NCBI GenBank assembly: GCA_018257865.1
Contig: JAEUBA010000099.1
Location: 1-64,000, forward strand
Direction of reading: 5' to 3'
Origin: Stereocaulon alpinum
Taxonomy: Eukaryota > Ascomycota > Lecanoromycetes > Lecanorales > Stereocaulaceae
DNA: 64,000 nt
The translations under genes were made by a program, and so were the position numbers. Below, one piece after another: positions 55,400 through 64,000 of this stretch (positions are counted from its first letter, which is position 1; every line of letters begins with the position of its first letter). Below the pieces are notes generated by a model that was given only the letters and a program-made list of their open reading frames with translations, was not told where the DNA came from and did no database searches.

Positions 55400-56058
55400 T
55401 TAGTGTCCAGCCCTCCTTGCCTCAGCAATAACACCTTGTAACTCATCCACCTTTCGCTTCGCGCGTCCGAACGTGCCAAGCTACACCAAGTTTGTCAGCC
55501 AATTGCTCTCGGGAAAGCACGCTAATTGATCTGGGCCAGTGATATGGATTGATTGTGTAGTAGAGGTGGAACGTACTCGCTTCTTAGCCAGCTTACGGGC
55601 ACGCTTGTCTTTGCTGTTGCGGAGGAGTTCGATGACGCGGCGTTCGTATGGTGCAAGTCTGTTTAAAGGCATCGAGTCAGCAGAGACCTCCAAGTATCCC
55701 TGTCCTGTCCCCGCTGATGTCCCCATATCCACGGCTTTCGGTTCTGTCGCCCCGCAGCGCTCTTCGAGTATCTCCTCTTCCCAAGTGTGCGTGTAGGTGG
55801 GCATTGATGTAGTTCCAACATACCCAGAAACCTCCTTAACAATCTCCCTCACAAACGCAGTCCGCTTGCTCAAATGGCCCTTGGTGCGCGAGATCCTTGG
55901 CTTCGATTCGCGGGGTGTGACTTTCTGCGTTGATGATATCCATCAGCTCAGCCCAACCTACCCCAAATTCACGGCCTGGAGAAATTAGACGGGTGGAGGA
56001 CACATACATGGCCTTTATTAAGCCCAGCGGCAATACCGCTCCGCTGCTTGACTGCCAT
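55400..56058 (-). CDS. RPL36: 60S ribosomal protein L36 (eL36)
   Basis: Large-subunit ribosomal protein. Exons 56058-56008, 55924-55824, 55658-55577 and 55480-55400 keep frame and give 104 aa. It starts MAVKQRSGIAAGLNKGHKVT, then RISRTKGHLSKRTAFVRE, VSGLAPYERRVIELLRNSKD, KRARKLAKKRLGTFGRAKR and ends DELQGVIAEARRAGH. This matches eL36 throughout. Three introns, as is usual for fungal ribosomal protein genes. The second intron (55659-55823, 165 bp) is a multiple of three with no in-frame stop, so the unspliced frame stays open; its translation is unlike L36 and it is treated as an intron. It shares a 222-bp divergent promoter with TRM112. Confidence 0.96.
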
Positions 56059-56280
56059 CGTGATGGATGCGGGTTGGTCGATGTATCCTAGCAAGAGGTC
56101 GAGGTTGGGGTCGTTGATATTATTTCGCTGGTGCGAGAGGTGGTGCGGGTGAGCTAGGGTGGATGCGGCTAGTGGGTGGTGGTAAGCGAATATCAAACCC
56201 TAAGGCTCGCCCTAAGAGTAGGTTTGGCTACTCTCCTCATGAGACCGTCGTACTTTACAGGTTTCTTGTGGGAGTAAGAG
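56059..56280. promoter_or_regulatory. Divergent promoter of RPL36 and TRM112
   Basis: 222 bp separate the start codons of a ribosomal protein gene and a ribosome-biogenesis/translation cofactor gene. Co-regulation with growth is plausible but not shown; no site was recognised. Confidence 0.5.
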
Positions 56281-57001
56281 ATGAAGATCCTGACAGTGAA
56301 TTTCTTGACGTGCGCTGTCAAGTCGTGTAAAACTTCTCCACTTTCGTTTCCGCTACATTTCCAGGATGCGGAACTTGAGCAATCGGATATTGAGTATAAT
56401 GCTGCTTTCTTGAAGAATATCCTGCCGAGAGTGGATTGGGAGGCTTTGAAGGTTACTGCGAATGAGGTATGGATTTCTTGTCATCGTTGTTTGAAATTTC
56501 CTACTTCAGCTTTGGTTGTTTAGTATTTGCTCCATCATAGTCTTGCGGTTGCTGCTCTTAGATTGTGCAACCTTTCTCAGTTATGTCTTTCTTGCATCCA
56601 CGCAGAAACATTATGATCGAGTCTGAATCTTTCTCCGTTGGGACATGTGCCATGTACAGTAGCATTACTCACACCCAACCCACCAGCTCGGCTTCACCAC
56701 CGTTCCCACGGAAAAACCCACACCCACACCCACCAACCCCAACCCAGAACCAAACCCCACAGACCCCACCCTAGAAACCACAGAACCCCAACCAGCCGAC
56801 GAGAAAACAATGCGAGATCTGCACACACTCCTCCTGGAAACCGAAGTCCGGGAAGGGAAAATGGTATGCGGGAATTGTGGGCACGAATATAAGATCAAAG
56901 AGGGCATCGCTAATTTTCTGCTGCCAAGTCATCTTGGTGAGTTGATTTTGTTTCTCGCTTCTGGGTCGTATGGGGGTTGGGGCTGATTTGTTGTAGTTTG
57001 A
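56281..57001 (+). CDS. TRM112: Methyltransferase activator subunit TRM112
   Basis: Small zinc protein that activates and stabilises Bud23, Trm9, Trm11 and Mtq2 methyltransferases acting on rRNA, tRNA and eRF1. Exons 56281-56466, 56687-56936 and 56997-57001 keep frame and give 146 aa; the last coding exon is 5 nt (end of a Val codon plus the stop). It starts MKILTVNFLTCAVKSCK with zinc ligands Cys11 and Cys16; the second pair is in KMVCGNCGHEY. ILPRVDWEALKVTANE ends exon 1. A Pro/Thr-rich insert (TPTPTNPNPEPNPTDP) lies before the conserved LHTLLLETEVREGKMVCGNC and ANFLLPSHL segment. The first intron is long (220 bp). Its substrate BUD23 is also in this window. Confidence 0.93.
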
Positions 57002-57584
57002 AGTACAGTGGTGGATGTTTTGTGGATGCATGGCATGGAGGGATTGTGATGGTTGTGGGGTGGGGAACACGTTGTAAAGTCCTAGAGAGGTTGCGGAGGC
57101 CTGAGGGAAAAGGCCTAACAAGATTGGAGGCTGATGCGTGAGAAGAAGAGTAAGAATGAGGCTACGAGATAATGCCTCGTCACTTCATTGAGCATCTAGT
57201 CCGGAAGTCACAGGGCAGTGAAGAGGTTATCAAGGTCACACGTTGAACAGTAGATACTTTTCGTGCATGGGCAGTGGAATGCCATTTGCACCTATCACAC
57301 CATCTTACCTGATGAATGGCATGAGATCGGATGCCGGCTAGTAGTGTACATAAGATTTAGCGACAGCCTCGCCAAGCCTAAGCATTCTCCAAGCACGCTT
57401 TCGAGATAGCGGAAAGTGCTATTCCCCCCTAATGATCATATAGATCCGCCCAATCACAGAGGCGAAATTGACGCCTGTAATGCACTGATGATGTGATGCA
57501 ACGCTGAAGATGTAATTCTCCGCCAAAAAATATGTCTACTAGCATGAGTCGTAGATTCAAGAGAAGTCGAATATAGAGAAAATG
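57002..57584. other. Convergent intergenic region
   Basis: 3' flanks of TRM112 and SET1. No gene recognised. Confidence 0.5.
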
Positions 57585-60500
57585 TTAGTTGAGGAAGCCC
57601 TTGCACTTGGCTGTACCACATAAGCATGGTATTCGATCGTCGCTGCCCATTTCACGCTCGAATTTATAGTCGTAGGTGAGCTCTTCGTCTTGTGGAGAGT
57701 CAGTATAACATGTAGACTGGCATGGAGGAAGATGCTTACTTTGGCCAATGTCTCGCAGTGCGTAAATGACAATTCGCTTGGTACCTTCGACCTTGATAAT
57801 CTTGGCAGTACAGTTCGGATCACAGCTGTGGTTGATGAAACGCGCAATACCGCCCCGCTTTGTCGCGTCAATGACCGTGTTCTCATCGATCCTGAAAAGA
57901 TAGCTGCTTCCAATACCACTTTTCAGATATTGACGTTCCCTCATATCTGCCACCTGTTGCCGGACCTTCTCGCCAACGTACTCGATGATCATGTCATTGA
58001 CTGCAATGTTCTCCATGGCATACAGTCCCCAATTGTGAATGGCGGAACGAGCAAATTTGACTGGCTTCTTCCGCTTTTTGAGCTGATTGAAGCGAATCGC
58101 TTCACCTTCACCGTTGGCTGTTGCGAGCACCTGTTTCTGAGCATTAAGGTCTGCAGCCAGGCGACGCTGGTTGACCCGGTTCGATCTCGAAGACTTCTTG
58201 GCAGTGCTCTTCGCTAGGGCCAGTGCCTTTTCCTCTGCTGCAGCAGCCACAGGGTCATCCTTGGCCTGAGCTTCCCGTTCTTCGCGTGCTTTCTGGACCT
58301 TGATTCGATGCGGTAGATATTTCGACTTCTCGGACTGGGAAATTGGTTTAGTTTCTTCAGTACGAGCGCAGCCTGTGAGGTTGGGTACGTAATATCCGTC
58401 AATCTTCGTTTCAGCTCTGATGACACCCCTTTCGCCACTGCGGTTAAGTGCCTTGATCTCCTTCTGCTTCCATGCCCACGTGGCGATGCTACCTAAACTG
58501 GCTGCAGTCCGATTGGCTAGGACTTGACGCAAGTAATTGAAATCCTCTTTGTCTATAACAGTGTGTTGCCAGCCGTCTAGATCAAGCACCACGTGTGGGT
58601 CCTCCGGAACAGTTCGCTGAGGTTCCCCTTTTGTGACGCTCCATCCAAATTCGACTTCTGCTTCTTTGTCGACGTCTGGCTCATCTGGTAACTGGATCTC
58701 GTCAACCTTCGGAGCCACTGCCAGCCTCTCCTCGAGTTCAGCCCTTGCTGCCTCCTTCTTCAGGGCTTCACGCTCTTCGAACAACTGCTTCTTCGTCTTC
58801 GGCTTCTTCCTGACCCTCTTCGGTGGCGCGGTTTTGTTATCTGTCTCACCCTCCACCTCTTTGTTCATATTGTCAGCAACACCATCCATCTCAAGAACTT
58901 TGATGCCTGCAGCAGCGTCAAGTGGCGACGAAGGTTCCACCTCAAGCTCGTCATCGTCATTACGGATGCCGAACAGCTGGTCGTCCTCCTTTTGCTTTTT
59001 CCTCGAAGCGAGTTCTTGTATAAGCCGTTTCCTCTTTGCCAATCCCTCTGGGAGCTTGGTTGCATCGGGTTCATTGTCAGTCATAACAGGAGTAACATCG
59101 TCGGTATCTTCATCATCACGGAGGCTGCTCCATATTGAACCCTTGCTCTGTCGGCGGTTCTTCTTTGGTGTAGGGCGAGTACTCTCGTTTTCAGACATGT
59201 CCGACGCAACGCTCATCCGGCTCGTTGGTCCACACTCTCGTTCCTCGGTGTCTCGTGTGAACGTGGTTCGCCGTTCATCATCAGAGTCCTCATCCTCTTC
59301 ATGGAACCCTTGAAGTCGGTGATGGAGTCCGCGGACCTCCCTCTTCTTCGGAGCCTTCTGTTTGCGGCGCTCATCTGTAAAGCCAACATTTTCCCGCTTG
59401 CTGGCGATCCCCTTACGAATCCTAGGAAGCGTAGACACATTCACAGTCGAGGCTGCCAATGGTCGACGACCATTGATCAACACATCGTTTCGAGAGTCGG
59501 GAGTACCAGCTGGAGGTGTATAGTCCGCGACGTCGAATCTTAGACCCGAAGCTCTGCCATCGTTAGGATCACTGATATTTAATCTTCGTCGTTTATCAGC
59601 GTGTCGGTCGGGTTCTAAAAACTCGTAGAGCTCTGAAGCAACTATCTTGAGCTTGACATCCTGCATGAGTTTAAGCTTGAGTTCGCCTCTTACGATTTCC
59701 ACAGCCTCGACTACAGGGTCCAAATCCTTAGCCCTCTGCTTTTTTTCTTCCACAAGATCTAGTTCCTCTTCTTCCCGCAACCTTTCCCGCTCTTCCTTTT
59801 CACGCTTCTCTTCAATGACTCTTTCGGGTGTTGGGCTTCGAACATAGTCCGGATTTCCATATCGGAAAACCTCCATGTTCATGATATAGGTGAACAGTTC
59901 TCTGTACTTGAATGTCTCGTAGCATTTGACAGCGGCTTCCTCGCCCTTCTTCGAGTCCTCAAAGATGACATAGTAGCCCGTCTTGTCGCACCTGACACCT
60001 CTCCAATCCTCATTCTTGAGTCTCCTCTTCAAATGCGGCACTGTCTTGGGCATAACGGGCACGTAACAATGAGCAATGAAGATGTATGGATCGCGCCCTA
60101 TCGAGTCCAGTATAGGCTTGTCTTCGATCGTGTTGGTAGGATCTGATTCCGAAGGCCCTCCTCTGGGGACCTGGGGTGTTGGTGGAGGCTGGATTGAAGC
60201 TGGTGACGCGAGAGATGTCGAGGGCGGTGGGGGTGGAGGCAGATGCGGCCTGATGATAGATTTGGCGGAAGGCCCTTTTGGCGCTGACGGAGGAGGACCC
60301 GGAACGTTGAGTTCTTCTCTTTTCGGCTTTTCACTCTTTAGTACCTTGGGTCTCTGTTTCTCCATTGCTTTGGCCATTGCGCGGCGCCCCACTGATCCGT
60401 CACGATCGAGTTCTGCAAAGACAGGACACAAGCCCACTCGATGTTGACCACCTTTGCATTCAAGATGCGCTTTCTTAGCAGCAGCGCTTGCCAAAACTGC

Positions 60501-61618
60501 GGCTCCACCTCGCAGCGATCGACTGTCCTTGTATTTGATGAGGCACACACCGAGAAAACTCCCGTTTTCCGGATCTGTCTTGCTACTGATATCTGCAATA
60601 TCTCCAAAGCTCGAGAAAAGGTGGTGTATTTGACTGACTGGAGTTAAAGGATCAAAGCCTGTCACCACGATTCTGGTTGGGGGCCCAGGACCAATGGAAG
60701 TATCTTTGTCGTACTGATACTTTAATGGATAGGGTATTGGCCTAAGCCCGGCTTTCCGCTTGTTCGCCCAGCCTTTCGTATAACCTTCAATCGCCAATCG
60801 TGGATCTAGTGGGGGAGGTCCCTCGTCCTTCGTAGCAGCCAAGTCAGCATTCGCCAAGACCGCTAGTTGAGAGCATATGAAAGTGTAATAGAACGTACCC
60901 CTTGACCAAATGATTTGTACTCAGCTGTACGACTTCGTTTTTCTTTCCCTTTCAAAGATTTGTCGGCATCTGGATCGAAGATGATTCTATATCCTTTGAC
61001 TTCCCCTTTTCCAGGCCTCGCTTGCGGTCTATGCGGAGAGGTCTCACGTTCGGAATCGAGGCTGCTAGGGGTAGTCACTTCTTCCCTTTTGAAGTCCACG
61101 GTCTCATCTACACGGCCTCGCAATGGCGACCTTGGCGGATTTCGCGCCGTGATGTGCTTGTCATGAGCGTTCCTTTTCTGAGGTGAATACATACCACTAG
61201 CTCGGGGCGATGAGTCAATATTCGTGAGTGGCGTTAGACTCGTGTAATTGTGAACTCCATTGTGATGCGTAGTCAGGTCCTTACGAGTTGCGCTGAAAAC
61301 GGAAGATGTAGTGCTAGTCGAGCTTGCGGAGCCGACCTCATGAGAGACGTCCCCATTTACACCTTCGCTTTCTTCATGGATCATTGAGCTTGACATTGTG
61401 CTAGGGTCCCCATTAGGCCTTCCTTTGGTGAGCGTGTCCGCTTGGGCGTCGGCATCAAGTAGAGTACGGGGCGCGGACGGTGGAGCAGGGCGTTGAGAAC
61501 TGACAGTGGCTGGCGAAGGATATCTTCCACGGGTTTCAGAAGCTTTGGAGCGCTTTTGCTGGAGCACTGATGGAGCTGTAGGGAAGAAGTCTGCAAAGCC
61601 CTTTACCGAGCGCGACAT
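57585..61618 (-). CDS. SET1: Histone H3 lysine-4 methyltransferase SET1
   Basis: Catalytic subunit of COMPASS, which methylates H3K4 at active genes. Exons 61618-60907, 60862-57740 and 57688-57585 keep frame and give 1312 aa. The N-terminal part is disordered and Ser/Pro-rich. The Set1 motif DKDTSIGPGPPTRIVVTGFD opens an RRM (about 301-390). A second RNA-binding-like region contains DPYIFIAHCYVPVMPKTVPH. Long charged coils follow, then the N-SET region with AIHNW. The SET domain, about 1173-1290, has GLYAMENIAVNDMIIEYVGE, RFINHSCDPNC and ELTYDYKFE; the post-SET zinc motif is CLCGTAKCKGFLN. The first intron needs a GTCAAG donor and is only 44 bp; the nearby GTACGT donor would break the frame. 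Confidence 0.94.
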
Positions 61619-63493
61619 CCTTCGAAATGGTAACTACCTATATCGTCTGAGATACACCATCTCGTCGCTGGCAATTGACCGCACTCCGAAAAAAGCAATA
61701 CCTGTGTTTGTGATCGTGTAAGTGAGGTTTGTTGCTTGTGTTCACGCAGCTCGTGTGCGAGGTGGCCTGCACGCGGTAGGAGGGGGTCTGGACCAACGCG
61801 ATGTCCGATGGGGCGAAGTCCAGGAAATCGCACGCTCGGGGCCGGTATTGTAAAGGGCAGGGGCTGAATAAGACTTCCAAGAGTAGTGTCTGAGATGGCG
61901 AGGTAAGGTAGCAGGGGGAATGTAGGTATCAAGGCATTGTCAGTGCTAACCATGAGGTTCTTGGTTGATCGTTCCTAGCACTGTAATTTTCCCGGCCTTA
62001 GCGGCTCTAGCGCCACGCCATATTCTACTCATCCTACGGCCTCTCATTTGGTTCTCAGGTTTCGCGCTACCATCACACCCTACAGGTGGAGAGCAACATG
62101 GTCCACTCCCTTCATCTACTTGTAGTCTCAGGCATCAACGCCCCGTAGCATGTGTATGTAGCCAAATAATGCCTTCCGATCACGGCCTCATACGTGCAGT
62201 TTCACCAGCGTCTACAGTGCAAGCCCAATAATGTGACCATTTCTTGGACGTTTGCCCATAGTCCATCTGTTCCCTCGAATCGTATCCCCTCTCTTGGGCT
62301 GTGATGTCACTATGAGTCTCTCAGCGTGTTCGTCGGTACGATGAAGAGGAGGATTTGCCATTGCGCAATTGACGAAGTTGGGGACGCCCCTAGTAGGATT
62401 GGATAGGCGCACTATCGTTATTGTAGCCTCTGATACTGCTATCGCGTAGTAGCCACATTCGACTACGTTGAATAACAGAAGGGAAGGAGACCGGCCATCG
62501 TTTCGATGATGATAGCGTCAGGGTGTACGGTATCATTCTGTAAAGATCAGGTCTGTTCCGACCTTGAGGGGTGTTCTGTAGGTTGATAATATCCTGATTT
62601 CCGAGCTTCAAGGTAGGAGCCCGCCGCGGTGGTCGGTATCTGGCTAAGTCAGTGTAATCTCGTAGCTCACCCAAGCGGCTTGGGACTTAGTGGCTTAGGA
62701 AAGCCAACAGTAAGCAGAGTGCAGCAGTAGTAGACTCTGAGGGTATTATGGACTCTCCTATGCCAGACAAGCAAAGTTCAAGAAGTGGACAGTGGCATTT
62801 GTTGAGTTGTGATCCAAGCCTATGATGACATGGCAGGGATAGAACCCCGTTGCAAATTCCATCACGGGTGAGACCTAGCCATAAGGTGCATCAGTCTTCA
62901 AGGGCAACGAGCTACTATTGCTCGGTTGAGTTCGCTCTCCGAGTAACACGACGGCTTGTATGTTGGCATGGTTCTCGATGAAGCGAAGATGCATTGGGTG
63001 GTCGATGGAAGCGCGCTACTGCAAGGAACCATTTCCGCGCGTCGTGTTTAAGGTAACCTATTTTTGGTCTGTTGCCCTCAAAAAGGAGCCGCAAACGGGA
63101 CACTGGAATGGGCTGTGCCTGCTCGCGCGGGATGAAGATACGAGGAGGCTGAGGGATTGGGTAACCTTCCATTTAGATCAACAGGATCGTACTACTGTAG
63201 GAAGATAGGGGTCGGCTTACGTTGCTGTCTGGGGTTCTTATGTTTTAAAATCCACAGCTTGGCGACTAAACAGGGGTCTGCAACCAGTCAAACGGAATTC
63301 ATTGAGGCAGCTACCCGTTATAAACATCAGCCTTGACCCTTCAATAACAGTTCCTTGCCTTATTAACTCCCAACCTACCCTCGCTTCACAGGCAATACTT
63401 CATCGATTGCGGTCCATTGCTACTACCAACAGCTCTTACTAATCCCAGTCCCTACAAAATTCACAGCTGAAAAGCCACTCGTTCGTCGCAAAG
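61619..63493. other. 1.9-kb divergent region between SET1 and GFA1
   Basis: No gene recognised; chance open frames only. A GGTTCTATCCC at about 62840 on the minus strand resembles a tRNA B box, but no cloverleaf could be drawn. The right part, from about 63330, is A/C-rich and fits a GFA1 leader. Confidence 0.5.
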
Positions 63494-64000
63494 ATGTGGT
63501 GAGTAACCCGCTACAGTGACAGCTTCCTGAAAGCGCCCCCAAGCTGATGACTCGTTTGTACAGTGGTATCTTTGGTTATATCAATTATCTTGTGGAAAAA
63601 GACCGCAAGTTCATCATCGAAACGCTGGTCAACGGACTCTCCCGATTGGAATACCGTGGTTACGACTCAGCAGGTCTAGCTGTAGATGGAGACAAGAAAA
63701 ATGAAGTCTTCGCATATAAAGAGGTCGGCAAGGTTGTCAAGCTTAAGCAGCTCATCGCCGAAAGCAAGCCAGACATGACCAAAGTCTTTGACTCCCATGC
63801 CGGCATTGCACACACACGATGGGCCACCCATGGCCAACCCTCACGTGTCAATTGTCATCCTCACCGCTCCGACCCAACCTGGGAATTCTCCGTTGTGCAT
63901 AATGGTATCATCACCAACTATAAAGAGTTGAGGGTCCTTCTTGAGGGTAAGGGCTTTGATTTCGAGACGGAGACCGATACGGAATGTATTGCCAAACTCG
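63494..64000 (+). CDS. GFA1: Glutamine-fructose-6-phosphate aminotransferase, 5' part
   Basis: First enzyme of the hexosamine pathway leading to UDP-GlcNAc and chitin. Exon 1 is 63494-63498 (ATGTG) and exon 2 starts at 63564; the gene runs past the end of the window. The start reads MCGIFGYINYLVEKDRKFII, so Cys2 becomes the N-terminal nucleophile after Met removal. The glutaminase domain continues with LSRLEYRGYDSAGLAVDG, GIAHTRWATHGQPSRVNCHP, HRSDPTWEFSVVHNGIITNY and ETDTECIAKL. These hold the conserved RYRGYDSAG-like, TRWATHG and NGIITN blocks. The isomerase half is beyond 64000. Confidence 0.96.

Noticed and set aside
55481..55873. 130-codon frame containing the L36 core with a long insert
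   Set aside because: The insert is an intron with GTATG donor and TTTAAACAG acceptor; removing it restores VSGLAPYERR of eL36.
61619..61953. 116-codon minus-strand frame upstream of SET1
   Set aside because: It overlaps the SET1 leader and has a Pro/Leu/Arg mix typical of chance frames; no family resemblance.
62820..62880. tRNA-like B-box word on the minus strand
   Set aside because: GGTTCTATCCC fits the B-box pattern, but no A box at the right distance and no acceptor stem could be formed.

Overview
The window is nuclear DNA of a filamentous ascomycete (Pezizomycotina). Short GT-AG introns (about 44-165 bp), a fungal CYP51, EMC2, ATG10, SET1 and BUD23/TRM112, an alpha-pheromone-type Kex2 precursor and a retroelement ruined by a repeat-induced point mutation (RIP)-like process all fit. 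A leotiomycete is my best guess, but that is inference. All gene models below were spliced by eye and checked for frame.

Layout. 1-4640 is AT-rich, TpA-rich, stop-riddled DNA with recognisable remains of a Gypsy-type retroelement (RNase H, then integrase, + strand). From about 4640 the composition becomes normal and the genes start: CYP51 (-), a UBA-UAS-UBX Cdc48 cofactor (-), EMC2 (+), a decayed kinase-like pseudogene (-), a Pro/Ala-rich protein with a fungal ubiquitin-like domain (+), a 39-base C run followed by an SPRxS-repeat protein (+), a synaptojanin-type SAC/5-phosphatase (-), a coiled-coil protein (-), ATG10 (+), a U1A/U2B''-type RRM protein (-), proteasome PUP3 (+), a BAR-PH-ArfGAP protein (+), an 83-aa three-exon protein (-), a SAM plus HMG-box protein (+), SVP26 (-), BUD23 (+), IDH1 (-), an alpha-pheromone-like Kex2-processed precursor (+), a Gln-rich protein (-), an HCNGP-family protein (+), a hybrid histidine kinase (+), ARPC1 (-), a TUG/UBX4-type protein (+), RPL36 (-), TRM112 (+), SET1 (-) and the 5' end of GFA1 (+, running off the window).

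Most genes are housekeeping and do not form an operon-like unit or an obvious biosynthetic cluster. Functional links that can be read are BUD23 with its obligate partner TRM112 about 18 kb apart, two different UBX-family Cdc48 cofactors, and membrane-trafficking genes (synaptojanin, ArfGAP, SVP26, EMC2, ARPC1). The most unusual locus is the pheromone-like precursor at 42575-43400. It has six non-identical C-x6-C peptides, each followed by a dibasic Kex2 site, and its promoter carries a cluster of TATTGATA motifs. The last two peptides share a long N-terminal extension not typical of alpha-pheromones.
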